Shown piece after piece: positions 45,154-56,649 of a stretch of DNA of 64,000 nt; the stretch's first letter is position 1; every line of letters starts with the position of its first letter. The DNA lies in NCBI RefSeq assembly GCF_000204055.1, contig NW_006768766.1, positions 2,470,524 to 2,534,523 of the forward strand. Reading direction: 5' to 3'. The notes under the pieces were generated by a model. It worked only from the letters and a program-made list of their open reading frames with translations, ran no database searches and was not told where the DNA came from. Source of the DNA: Melampsora larici-populina 98AG31 (Eukaryota; Basidiomycota; Pucciniomycetes; Pucciniales; Melampsoraceae). A program made the translations under genes and the position numbers.

Positions 45154-47603
45154 ATGTCACCCTTTTCAACATGCCCAAGTGATGTTATGCTTGATCAGTT
45201 GTACTATAACAGCCCCTCATCCAGTCTATTGAAGGATGGGATCACATCGCCTCCACGGGATTTCAATCGGCAAACTTTGCAGTCCAGTGCTCAGAGCGAG
45301 GGTGTAAGTGTTCTTTGTTTTGAAAGTTGGTCAAATACTTACGTTGTATCTTCCTTCCCTAGAGAGTCAAAGTGTATACCGCTTCTAGGGAATCAAAGCA
45401 ACCCAGCCGGATCGGATCAATCCTAACTGTCGTTGGACTCTCTTTGACTGCTATCCTACCTGGCATACTGGGACTGGCTTTTTACCTCTCTTTGACCTTT
45501 GGTGCCCCTCATGGTAAATTTCTCTCCAATGGCACCTACATCAGACCAGATGACGAAAGCTTCGCTTTGAACATGCCATTGGTATCATGGTCAATCCACT
45601 TTCCACCCCTACTGGTTTGTTCTGTGTCAAGTACACTGATGTCAGTCTAGCGCATTTGCATCACACTCCGGATCCTTTAGAAAAAGCTGATATATTGTTT
45701 TTTCCTCTCAATGCACAATCATGTAACTTACGATTTAAAGTGGAATCATAGCTCCATGGGTAATGATGCTCTTTGCATATCATCTAGCAAACCACTGGCT
45801 AAAAGTTTCTCGTACCCCTCATGGATTTCAAAAACTTCCCAGTCCATTTCAGTATTTCCTCACAATGGCCTTCATTAATAATTCAACTCCTTTCTCTGTA
45901 TTACGATTCTTGATATACGCCTTAAAACCTTCACCTTCCAATCGTCAGCGTCTGTCTTTTACCAAGCGTAGAACAAGTCGTGCTAGCCTATCTCCAATCT
46001 TACTGTTAGGCTTCGTAGGGCTCTTGATTGTCCTCACCTTCACTTGGTCTATAAAAGTCATAGATGTGATCTTACATGATCAAATCGTTACTGTGGTTCA
46101 AAACATTACCGAAAAGGATAATTCCACCTTCAGGGCAAATGCAATGATCGAAAAAGGATGCGAGGACCCGATCTTTAACACTTGCGGTGTCCTGAATCGT
46201 ACTCTCCGAGCTAGTCAAGGTGGAGCCAATACCAGCTCCGAATTGCAGGTCTATCAAGCTACGCCTTTGTCCGAGAGTAGAATGTCTTTCATGGGCCCGG
46301 CACTGCCTGATTCTACAATCAGCTTCAACTCATCGCATACATATGCTGCTGGTACGGTCTGTGAAGCATTCCATCCATTTTGCAAAGTTCATGATATGGC
46401 AATTCAAAATTGTACTCCGGGCACCCCTCCTCCACATGGAATCGGCCGATGGAACATGCTTCTTTATGGTAATGGTTTCAATACAACGATTTGGAAACAA
46501 CGACTTCAAGTCTTCATCACCGAACACGGGAACGTATCGGGTGCAAATAAAAAGCCGCTCACTAATGGTGCCAATATCAATCCATTCACGATTGCTACAT
46601 TTGGATGCTTTCACAACTATGCAAACATCACATGGGATGATAACAATCAAAGCTATCCTACACCATTCTTCAATTGGTGGTCATTAGGTCAAGGTATTAA
46701 AAACAAACCTTACATGATGTGCACAATCTTGATCTGCAATACCACCGTATACGATGCTCAATACAATCTAACTGGAGGAAAACTTGTATTGATTGACAAC
46801 AGTCTCACGTTAGCAAATGCATCAGCTACCTTGGCCATATCGGGTTCAGTTGCTTATCTAGGGACTGCTGACACAGACTATTATCAATATGCTCCGCGCT
46901 TCTTAGATGATCAGTTACAAGTTGATTTGACTGCAGCGGGAAACCAATATGGAGAGGACAGGTAATGTACATTCCATCTAAACTTCCCTCAGAGTTTTCA
47001 GAGTTCATGTTGATGGTATGATAACTATATAGTCAACTTTTTGCATCTGCATGGGCTCAAGCTTTGTCAAATCGGATGATAGGATGGAGTGTAGGAGCTA
47101 TCGAATTACAACCGATCATAGTCAACAAGACTCAATCACATTTAGCGACTTCTATTCCTCTTTCAACGGCTTATCTTTTCCTTGGGCTCCATATCTTATT
47201 CTCGATATTCATCCTTTCACTTGGTATATCTGCTTTGTTTCTTCCAGGAATACTTAGACGAGATCCAAGAATTACAACTCAGCATGATAACATGCCAGAA
47301 GATCCTTCCCAAGAAGATCTCCAATTGAATGGCGTAACTTTAAGTTTTGCACGAGATAAAATAAGTACCCCTGCTTCATTGATTCATGAGTTGATGAATA
47401 CTAGACGATCACAAGAATTGGCTTCTTCATCTTCAGCACTTCCTTCTATTTCTACACCTACTCTTCATCGAACTCAGACATTGTTAACATCAAATGATAG
47501 GAGACAATCGAAAAGATTATCAGAGTTTTCCGAAGCTGAACAATTGAAAGTAATCTTATCATCTGACACTGAAAATGGACTTGGATTGCATTTCGTTCAA
47601 TAG
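45154..47603 (+). CDS. Multi-pass membrane protein of unknown function (about 732 residues)
   Basis: I do not recognise the family. Exons 45154-45303, 45363-45630, 45752-46961 and 47033-47603 join in phase with GT-AG introns and total 2,199 bp. An in-frame ATG at 45076 could add 26 residues. Hydrophobic segments lie near VVGLSLTAILPGILGLAFYL, VMMLFAYHLA, ILLLGFVGLLIVLTFTW and, after a long hydrophilic region, AYLFLGLHILFSIFILSLG. The region between the third and last segments (about 400 residues) has many Asn-X-Ser/Thr sites (NITEKDNSTF, NVSG, NITW, NTTVY) and conserved-looking Cys, so it probably faces outside or the ER lumen. The Ser-rich tail would be cytoplasmic. No break is seen. Confidence 0.85.
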
Positions 47604-48305
47604 TTCTTCATTGGCCTCCCAAAAGTACGTCAAGATTGTCTTCTAAGAGAAACTAAGTGATTTTGACTCTGTAGCTCTTTTCTTCGCTTCCTCTAGGTTT
47701 TTCACTTAATTAATTTTTTTTCCAGGCGGTCGAACTCTAGTAAACCCTTCAAGTTACATTACAAAATAATTTAATCAGTTCTCGCCTGAATTTCAGTTTA
47801 ATTTTTGCCAAAATTGTCAAATGGTCCTGAGTGAACTCTTGTTTACACCTATACTTTTCTCTATACTTTTCTTGGTATTTTGTTAGAATGCGCTTCTGGC
47901 TTCCTATATTTTGCTTGCAATCATAAAGCATTTGTCGCCCCAAATCAGTATCTGTATGGGTTACTGGTTAGTACATGGTGTTCCTTTCAATGCCTCAAAT
48001 GACCATACATCCTGCCCATGTGAAACCTTTGATCTATAGGTCAAATCACTAGACCTTGCGGGCTTTAACGTATCTTTACTTATACTTTACCGCTTCACTT
48101 ACATCATTCGTATCGTGACCTTATATTAACATTGTCCAGATACAACATACCAAGAATAAGATATACAGGTGGACAAACAGGACAGCATCAAACACTATGA
48201 AAACTACATCTGAATCAAATTAAACTTAACAAATGGCATCAGTCAAGTCTGACAACATCATTCTTGCCAATATTGGTAGACCAAATCAAAGTCAGGCAAG
48301 TCGCT
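47604..48305. other. Intergenic, no gene recognised
   Basis: This holds the 3' flank of the membrane protein gene and the flank of the minus-strand MCT1 fragment. AT-rich, with no domain or clear repeat. Confidence 0.5.
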
Positions 48306-48307
48306 TC

Positions 48308-48655
48308 CTATGTTGCAAGTTCGTGAGCAAGAGTTTCAAAGTCATGAGCAGTCGCAAGACTCGATGCACTTTTGATGCCGTCAGAAATTTCCTTCCGACA
48401 TAGATTTGCTAATGCCGTTCCTGGTCCTATAAATACTAAAATATCCACTCCTAGATTGCTCTTTGGCATTCCTGTTATCGTATTTGACCACATAACTGGC
48501 GATCGAATGGCAGAAGCAAGATGATCCCGCAGGGCGTTTCCTGTAAGCGTGTAACTTGCTTGGCCAGTAGGAGGAGACAGGATGATGGGACGAAGAGGTG
48601 GGTTGAGGGTAACGGCTTCCAGTGCGATTGCCATGCCCTGTGAGGCTGGAGTTAT
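48308..48655 (-). pseudogene. C-terminal fragment of a malonyl-CoA:ACP transacylase (MCT1-like)
   Basis: On the minus strand, LTGNALRDHLASAIRSPVMW, then GVDILVFIGPGTALANLCRK match the end of mitochondrial-type malonyl-CoA:ACP transacylases (FabD/Mct1). There the pattern is a PVxW block followed by a GPG block, and the enzyme charges the acyl carrier protein in fatty-acid synthesis. The catalytic GHSxG region is absent. The homology stops at 48655, exactly where the duplicated GUP1 segment begins, so it was cut by that rearrangement. About 115 residues remain, ending at a stop at 48308-48310. Confidence 0.6.
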
Positions 48656-48717
48656 GATGATGATACATAAGCACTGTATTGATAGGGTTTTCAATTTGGG
48701 CATTATGGTCAATTGAG

Positions 48718-51295
48718 ATGCTGAGGATAGATGATAGGATTCGATCAAGTAAGCCAATGGCCATGGACCATCAACATTCATTACTACCAATCACTAATCA
48801 AGATCAAGACCAGCATCCTCATACTTCTCTGTTTACCATGGCATCCGTCACTTCACTCACTGTCTCAATCCCATCCACTTCAACTTCAACTTCCAACCTC
48901 AAGCAACAACAACAACTACTACAACCGAAGTCGAGATGGTTCTCAATCGAATTCTTTATCTATTATCTTGTCTTTGTTTGCTCACTCATCAAGATGGTCT
49001 CAACTACCCTCTCACTAAGTCAGGGTATGTTAAAGTTAACCTTCGTTTGATCTCAATGGCAATTTTACTGATACTATTCTTGTAAATTTTCAGAACAACA
49101 TCGAAACTATCCGTTCTATAAACATAAACTCTCCCCTGGTTGGATATTCGATCGCAAGATTGTAAGGTGCTCTCCCCCTTTAGTTTAACCCGTTTTCTCC
49201 ATTTATCTTTAGAAAAACTCTTACTCAAAGAAAAGTATTCGTCCGTTTGTAATTCTCGATTCTTTTGATCCCAGGATATCTCCGATTCACAATATCGTCG
49301 CTTTCGACTAGGACTTGGTCAATTGACTGCATTGGCGTTCGGCTATTTACTCATCGCTCGACTCGTTGGCCGTCATTCCCGAAACCGCATCAAATTTCAA
49401 ACTTGTGCAGCTGCTTTGATCCTCCTCGCACTACATGGTACATCGGTCTTCAAGATTCTCATTATCATCACTGCCAATTATCATCTGGCTCGTCGTGCAC
49501 CATCACCTTTGATTTGGGTCTTTAATGTCGGGGTATTGTTTGCGAATGATTATTGGGACGGTTATCGGTACCGGCACTTTTTGCCCCTTTTGTCTTTCCT
49601 GGTCAGTCACCGACTATCAAAGCTTTTGATAGTCAATCGATAGCTATCAGCTCATATGAATTTCCTCCCTAATTCGTTTATTGTAGGACCAAGGAAAATA
49701 TCGTGGATTGATTCCACGATGGCAAATCGGCTTCAATATCTCCATGCTTCGTCTGATCTCTTACAGCTTTGATTATCAATGGGCAGCGGCTGCAAAAGCC
49801 AAACAAACTACCAGTACCGACACTTTTACCGCACCCAATACAACAGTAAAGATTCTTTCTTCTTACTCAAGTTATCCTCATGGACTATTCTGAGATGAAG
49901 TTTAAATCAATTTGAAGGTCGAAAAAGGTGAAGAAAATGACCGACGTAGAACAGATTCACCTCGAGAGTTATCTGAATATGGGTTCATCAATTATTTCAA
50001 TTACGTTTTCTATCCACCACTCTATATCGCTGGACCGATCATCACTTTCAATAATTTCACATCTCAGGTGCGTTTTCTTTCCCCATTCCTAAAGAGGATT
50101 TTGTCCGGCTTGATAACTTAAGCCTGCTTTCTTGTCATCTTTAGATTGCCAGGTCACCCAGTACCATTACTCCCAGAATGATCATTGGATATTCGATTCG
50201 GTTTTTAATCTGCTTCCTTACAATGGAATTCGTCTTGCACTATATGTATGTAATCGCAATCAAGGATGCAAGAGCCTGGGGGGGAGATTCACCATTTGAA
50301 TTGAGTATGATCGGATACTGGAATTTGATAGCTGTGTGGCTCAAGGTTTGAATCTCATTTTTAATTTTCTGAAGTTTTGATTTTAAACTGACATTGGGTT
50401 CTTGATTTTGCAAAGTTGTTGATTCCTTGGAGATTCTTCAGGTTATGGGCTTTGCTGGATGGGGTGGATGCACCTGAAAATATGGTCAGGTGTATGGCCA
50501 ATAATTATTCCACTTTGGCCTTCTGGAGAAGTTGGCATCGGAGTTATAACTTATGGATTGTCAGGTTAGTCGAAACCTCTTCACAATTATAACAAGAAGA
50601 TTTTCTTGAGGGCTGATGGTTCTAGTCTATAGGTATATCTATTTACCGCTAGGTGGATCTAACAATGTTGTACCATCCACTATCTTGGTTTTTACTTTTG
50701 TGGCACTTTGGCATGATCTTTCGTTGAGATTGCTATGGTGGGGATGGCTCGTTAGCGTCTTTGTGATTCCTGAAGTATTAGCTAAAAAGGTCTTTTCGGG
50801 TTCAATTGTAAGCCTTCGATGTTTTTCCAATCAAGCTTCATGTTTCATACATTTCAAATTAATTTTTTGGATAATGTTTTGATTGCAAATTTTTGAAACC
50901 AATAGCATGAGAAGAAATGGTATTTTAGACATTTGTCTGCTATTGGTGGAACATTGAATGTTTTGAGTATGATGTCTGCCAATCTTGTTGGATTTGCTAT
51001 TGGATTGGATGGGGTTAAAGTTATGTGGTCTCAAATCCTTGGATCTTGGTCTGGTAAGATCTTAATTCAAACAAAGTCCTTACACCCAAAGAAGGAAACT
51101 GATGGGAAAGTTATCTTTCAGGCTTTTTGACCCTTTTGACTACTGTTGGTGCGTTATTTTGTGCGGTACAAATGATGATGGAATATAGGTTAGTTTCTTT
51201 TTGGATATAATCGAGGAGCTCCAAGTAGTGATTTTTTGCATCGATGGATAAATAGGGAGGAAGAAAGAAGAGAAGGGATTTGGAGGAAGTGTTGA
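48718..51295 (+). CDS. GUP1: GUP1-type membrane-bound O-acyltransferase, intact, 11 exons
   Basis: Exons are 48718-49024, 49094-49161, 49275-49601, 49687-49845, 49918-50067, 50145-50345, 50416-50564, 50633-50807, 50906-51053, 51122-51188 and 51256-51295. All phases agree, 1,791 bp, 596 residues, close to yeast Gup1 in size. MBOAT hallmarks are [13 protein letters not shown] with [10 protein letters not shown] (exons 7-8) and the catalytic His in FTFVALWHD (exon 8). [17 protein letters not shown] and the closing [13 protein letters not shown] are also Gup1-like. Many hydrophobic segments agree with an ER-resident enzyme. Gup1 remodels GPI-anchor lipids in yeast; that role is inferred here. The apparent stop at 51127 disappears once the 68-bp intron 51054-51121 is recognised. 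The start at 48718 is the first ATG of the exon; ATGs further in are also possible. Confidence 0.9.
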
Positions 51296-51363
51296 TTGAA
51301 AGAGGAATGCTTTTGCTGAGAAGTCTGAAAATCAAGTATGTTTGAAAAGCAAGTAAAAGTAAA

Positions 51364-52470
51364 CCTTAATCAATTAAGCTTTCATCTTTTTTTTTGCAAA
51401 ATGGTAGCCTCTTTTGGTTGATTTATTGGGAAATGTAGGTGTTCTTTTTGGCATTTAATGTAATTATATAGGTATATAGATTGATTGAAGATCATCAATT
51501 AGCATTTGATGTGCCTTGAGTTTTTTGGTTTTGTTTTGGATGTAATTGAATTTTCATTGAAACCTGTCCATAGCAATTTGATGGATTTCTTACATACATT
51601 TGGTGTAGTGATATGTGGTATAACAAGAGAAATAATTTTCACTTTCCCAATTCAATGCAGGTCAATCTAAAGCCAGGTAAAGTCATTCTACATTTGCTAC
51701 AGTATGACATTATCATGAATAGCATAGCAGCTTTGTATGATATCTTTGACCTATGAGTATCCTTGTCCTTTGTGCATGTGAGAGTTTTGGCCATGTTCAT
51801 CACATGTCTTTGATATAGGCCAGCTTTGCACTGTGTTGTGTGCAACATGTAATTTCTGACCTACAACACAATGGACCCCCAGACTTGGACTGCAGCAGTA
51901 ACAGTACTGAGTAGTTTGTAGGAAAACATTATTGACCCAAGGTGATGGTAGTGCTACCCAAGTCCATGTTGCACTTCCAGGGACCAATATTACAGCAGAA
52001 CATGTGTGCTGTGTTGTAGGTTTGTAATTTACCCATATGAACTTGGAAGCTTGCTAGACTAAAACCTTCCCTGGACCTGCCCACCCTAAAATTAGTCCTC
52101 AGGATCAGGCCTCTATGATACTCAAAATGAAGTGTGCCCACCAGGTGAATTTTGAAATACTTCATACCCATAGTGTTTATCCATCATTGGTGAATCATCA
52201 ATGAAGAATTTAAATTTGGAAAGACCAAAAACTTGTCCACAAAAAAATATCATAAAAGAAAGACAGTGCAGTTTGACTACATATACATACATCAAACTGT
52301 AGCTATTAGAAAAAATCTAAATTGTCATGGCCAGTAACACTTTCCAGAATTGAAGCTTTCCACCATTACAGAGCCTATCTCCTCTTTCAATGAAGCCATC
52401 AAGTATAGACATCCATTGATCAAGTTTGCACAAAACAACAAAGTCTCACTAATATTGAAAATTAGTCCAT
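51364..52470. other. Intergenic, no gene recognised
   Basis: Low coding potential on both strands; several short minus-strand frames between 51639 and 52171 have no known features. Confidence 0.5.
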
Positions 52471-52474
52471 AACA

Positions 52475-54290
52475 CCGGGGATTTTTAGCATTGAAAGCCA
52501 TCTCTCAAATGACTTTGAGGAGTGAAAGCAGTTCATCTTCTTTACAACTTTATGCATTTGTTTTATTTCTATTTCACAAACAAGAGTCTCAACATGTATA
52601 TACAATCAGAATCAGATAATGTCAATTCACAAAAGAAAACTCTTAATCATTCCCACCACTTGAATCATCCCCATCACTTTGATTATTCCAACTGCTTATG
52701 ATTTCTTCATTGTCTCACAGCTTTATTAGGATCAGTAGGAGGAGTACAAAACAGAATTCCCTGACCAGCTTTGTCGTTACAGGGATTTTTGGAATTGCTA
52801 CCTACAAAAGTCATTGTTTCTTTCTTGTTGCATTGGATTGTGCCAGTAAACTTGCCAGTCGGATCTTCCTTTGATGGTACACATTGAGCTTTTGATGAAG
52901 TTGGTTTTGTACCCTTCGTAACACATAAGACCGAAGGTGGGTTAACAACAGGAGTTGCTGCAGCACCTTTTTTGCAAGAGATCGGAATTGCAGACAATTC
53001 ACAAAAGAGCTTGGTTGGTTTCTTTCCACTTTTATCACAATCTTTGAATTTGATTTCAAGTTTCGCTTTGTCACTACATCCAAGTTCACCTCTGGCTGTT
53101 GCGCCTGCTGGGGCTGTTGTTGACTTTGAGTCCACTTTAGTGCATATAAGTTGCGGCTCCTTTGAACTAGTGCCCGTTTTCTTGCAAGTGGGCTTTTGTT
53201 TCAAAGGGTCTCCACCAGTCGCCGCACAGAATACGTCGAGATTACTTTGATCGTTGTTTGCTCGTTTGACGAACAATTGCGAACCTTCCACTTTAGGCGC
53301 ATGAATGTACACCGCTACAAGAAAAACCAAAGTAACAATGCCACAAGATTTCATTTTTGAGAAGCTGGATTGAGGGTGAATTGGAAAGATGATCTAAGAA
53401 GCTAAGTTCGGATATATGAAGAAGGGAGACTTCAAGTTTCAAACTCGAGGTGTCCAGGGGTAAGTGGAGAGTAACAAGGTGTCAAAGAGTTCGTCAAGAA
53501 AGCTCTTCGTCTACTTTGGAAATCAACGAGTCAACTAGAAATATATTGAATGTGATATAAGGACAAGGTCTAATTTTTGCTTTGTGCGAATGTAGGTAGG
53601 TGCAGAATGAAATGTTGAGATGCAATAAGATACACTTTGTGAGGTATGGCTGAGGAAGTGAGGAATGGGTAATTGGGGGTGAATGTGTGCTGCTTTTATA
53701 GTCCACCGGTCTCAGGAAGGACGGCGAACATGCAGCTATCAAGGTTTTGCTCATGCACAGCAGTGCTCATGTGTGATCGTTAACAATGAGCGAGTGGCTC
53801 TTAGTCTTACGTCACTTCCAACAGGCAAAATCCAAATTAGGTTTTGAGTTTGAGCTCAAGAGATCACATTCTTGGTGAGGCATTCTCGGAAGTGATAGGG
53901 AAGCCAGCCAAAGAACATTTCACCGAGACCGAATCACGATCTTTCAAAGACGTGGTCTCGGACTTTAAGGCGATCGACAAGGATCGACATATGACTACGA
54001 AAGAAATTCCAAAATTTCAGTCTGATTCCTTCATTTAACGATGTCACTACGATGTCAGTCGATAGCAATCCTTAGCAATCCCGTCTCATCCGGACGGACT
54101 TGTCCACATTGGACGCCAGCATCAGAGCTAAACCTAGCCGAACATCGTATCTTCGGGGAAACGGCACGCGAGGGAGGCGTCCGAGGTGGTTGTCGACCCT
54201 TGTCGATGCATGACATCAGCTCCTGGGTTGCTCCATTCCTTGATGCTAATATTCGAATGATCATTGGGTCTAGCGTCCGAGCCAAAGTTT
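52475..54290 (-). repeat. Segmental duplication, copy A, containing the secreted protein gene
   Basis: This block is similar to 62085-63700 over the whole gene, about 130 bp downstream of it and several hundred bp upstream (shared cttcaagtttcaaactcgag, gatataaggacaaggtctaa, tcgatgccaat-type blocks). Copies differ by many substitutions and some deletions, so the event is not recent. Confidence 0.85.
52707..53354 (-). CDS. Small cysteine-rich secreted protein, candidate effector
   Basis: The protein has 215 residues and starts at MKSCGIVTLVFLVAVYIHA, a typical signal peptide, with likely cleavage near VEG|SQL. The mature part is Lys/Thr/Ser-rich and contains 12 Cys, an even number that suits disulfide bonding outside the cell. 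The module GELGC..C..TKLFC in the first half is echoed by GTIQC..C..ILFC in the second, pointing to an internal duplication. No enzyme motif is visible. It has no intron and lies next to repeats, with a diverged paralog at 62292. In rusts such proteins are treated as candidate effectors or apoplastic proteins; the role is inferred. The stop is at 52707-52709. Confidence 0.85.
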   Translation of the reverse strand: MKSCGIVTLVFLVAVYIHAPKVEGSQLFVKRANNDQSNLDVFCAATGGDPLKQKPTCKKTGTSSKEPQLICTKVDSKSTTAPAGATARGELGCSDKAKLEIKFKDCDKSGKKPTKLFCELSAIPISCKKGAAATPVVNPPSVLCVTKGTKPTSSKAQCVPSKEDPTGKFTGTIQCNKKETMTFVGSNSKNPCNDKAGQGILFCTPPTDPNKAVRQ

Positions 54291-54596
54291 CGCAGACGGC
54301 ATATTCATCAAAGTTGCCAAAGTTCTTGACCCTTTTGTATATCCTTTCTTCATCTATTATCATTAAGCGTGAATCTTCTCACTGCAACCAGTGATTCAGA
54401 AGTTGAAATCTATCAATCAAAAACATAACTGTACCAGAATTACAGCCGGGCCATGCTTGAAATTGATTATTCTTTTGTCCTTATCAAGTGTGTGCCTTGT
54501 GTTTCAACAACCTTTTTTTGATTGGGGATCATCACAAACCTGATCATACACGACAATATGGAATTAAAATTGAGAAGCATAATATGTCAATCTTGA

Positions 54597-54741
54597 GGGC
54601 GCGTTCACTTGAGAATATTCTGACCAGAAATCACATTCTGTAAATATTTTAATGCAAAAATGAAACATGCACCACCAAATAGACACTTTAAATTTTGCAG
54701 AATGTGATTTCTCACCAGAAATTGCTTAAGTGAACGCGCCC
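54597..54741. mobile_element. 145-bp MITE with GGGCGCGTTCACTT ends
   Basis: Ends GGGCGCGTTCACTT and its exact inverse are flanked by TGA on both sides (54594-54596 and 54742-54744). A further inverted pair (accagaaatcacattctg, with its inverse cagaatgtgatttct) lies inside. GGG-starting ends with a 3-bp duplication fit PIF/Harbinger-type MITEs. Confidence 0.85.
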
Positions 54742-54744
54742 TGA

Positions 54745-55300
54745 ATGTATCAACGCTGTGATATTGCTTTAGGCCTTGGATTCGCTCCACATGGATACAT
54801 AAATGACACACTCCAGTAGGTGTAAACGGAAAATAGTCAATTAGGGCGCACTTGCGTTGAGGTGAATGTTTAAAAGTCAACTTGTAGGTTAGATTTGAAA
54901 GACGTGAATCCATAAAAAATTGGTTTCCTGTAACCAAAAAATATGATGAACTAAATTAAATTCCAATCAAGATGAAGAGAAGCTTTTGATTTCCAGGGTA
55001 GTATAATTTAGGTATTGCGGATTCACCAATGAAAAAACATACAGTATTCTTGTGTAGTACATACATGAATTTCAGAGAAAAAGAATCATGAGATCATATG
55101 TACAGGACAGGCACATTTGAAGGAAATGAGGTAAGCCTTAAGGCAGTGTTGGGATTGGAAAATCACACAAGTCAAGACTGGGCTGTTGATTGAAGTATTG
55201 CACAATGGATGTCAACAAAAAAAATGATACCCTACAAAAACCCCCACCACCACACCCACTGAATGTGCTATGACTCTTTTTGACTCTGGCCTGTTTTACT
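54745..55300. other. Intergenic, no gene recognised
   Basis: Nothing coding or repetitive was recognised before the Copia relic. Confidence 0.45.
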
Positions 55301-55309
55301 TTTCCTGCC

Positions 55310-56645
55310 AAATCTTGCAGCTGATCCTGTGAGTCAAGTACAAAAGGATTTCCCCTACAAAAGAATCTGTGAATATACTCCAACTGGTTGTAAGACCACA
55401 TTCCGTGTTGTTCTAGCTGTGGACACCATTAATGATTTTGATGTGCCCACTATGGCCGCCATTGCATCTTTCCTTGTTGGCATCCCAGAAAAAGTTATTT
55501 TTCTGTTGATGCTAGATGTACTTGACATCCCTGAACGTCCTTGTGCACTATCTTCAAACTCAACAAGTTGCCTTACGGCTTTAAACAATCTCTGCAATGT
55601 TGGTATAAACAACTCACAGTGTTCTTCATCTCCATTTCTTTCAGAGAATCCAGGGCCAATTTATGTCTATCAATCAGCCTTGAGAAGTCTCAAATTTGCT
55701 ATGTTTCTGTGCATGTCAATGACATGGCCATCACCAGTAACAAACAAGGGATTCCCATCTTCAAATCCCTTAGTTCTGAGTGGTTTGAGATAGACAACAT
55801 AGGCAAAGCAACTTCCATCCTTGGTATGAAGATCACTTGTAATTGTGCTATCAAAAAGATATTGTTATAAGAACACTATATCCAGACGCTGCTTGATCAC
55901 TATGGCATGTCACAAAGGTCTTCAGTCTTGACATCTATGGTACCCAACAAGTGTCTCTTGCCCGCCAGCGCAGAATTGTTGAGGCCTTCAGAGCAAGCCT
56001 TCTGAACTACTGTCAAGAAGTTGGTTCCATCAACTACATAGTTTGATTCTCAGCTCCTGATCTAGCTTTCACCTGCTCCCAGATCTCTCAACATCTTGAG
56101 AACCCAGGCAAAGAGAAGTGGGATGCTTTCCATTGTCTTCTCCACAATATTCAAGGCACCTCAATTATTGCATCACCTAAGGCCCCCATTCCCTGGCCAA
56201 AGGATTCTTAGCTCACTTTTTACCAGTCAATTATGCCAATGCCAACTGGGCTGGTTGTATCAACACTTGCTGATCCACAACTGGGGATTTTTTCATGATC
56301 TTTGGAGATCCCACCAGCTGGAAATCTGAAAAGCAACCTGTTGTTTCTTTTGCTACTACAGAAGCGGAATACACAGTGGTAGTAAAAGCAGTTCAAGAAC
56401 TAATGTGGCTTCAGACAATCTTCAATAACTTGAAGGTGGTCACCAACAAAACCATTCCTTTATTTAAAAACTTTCAATGTTGTATTTCATTGGCAACTAA
56501 TCCTATCTTCCATGCACAAACAAAACACATTGGAATCCAGTATCATTAGATTCATGAGAAAATAGAAGGCAGTTTTTTTCTAATTTATAAACCTACCAGT
56601 GAAATAAATGCTGACTGTTCCACTAAATCATTATCTCATTTTTGA
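55310..56645 (+). pseudogene. Ty1/copia polyprotein relic: reverse transcriptase and RNase H
   Basis: CTIFKLNKLPYGFKQSLQCW (about 55545-55600) and YVSVHVNDMAITSN (about 55695-55740) are Copia reverse transcriptase motifs; the catalytic DD is reduced to ND. ATSILGMKI follows. Near 56330-56550, SFATTEAEYTVVVKAVQELM and HAQTKHIGIQYH with EINADCSTKSL are the Copia RNase H end. Frameshifts and stops lie between these blocks. The integrase and Gag side is absent or unrecognisable. A purine-rich agcagcggggt near 56712 may mark the old 3' LTR boundary. Confidence 0.85.
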
Positions 56646-56649
56646 ATAA

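Noticed and set aside
51113..51127. Apparent frameshift and stop near the end of the second GUP1 copy
   Set aside because: A GT-AG intron at 51054-51121 keeps all phases and yields the conserved C-terminus, so the gene is intact.
54055..54363. Minus-strand frame partly shared with 63580-63921
   Set aside because: Similarity is explained by the segmental duplication of non-coding flank, and the frames are not conserved beyond a short piece.
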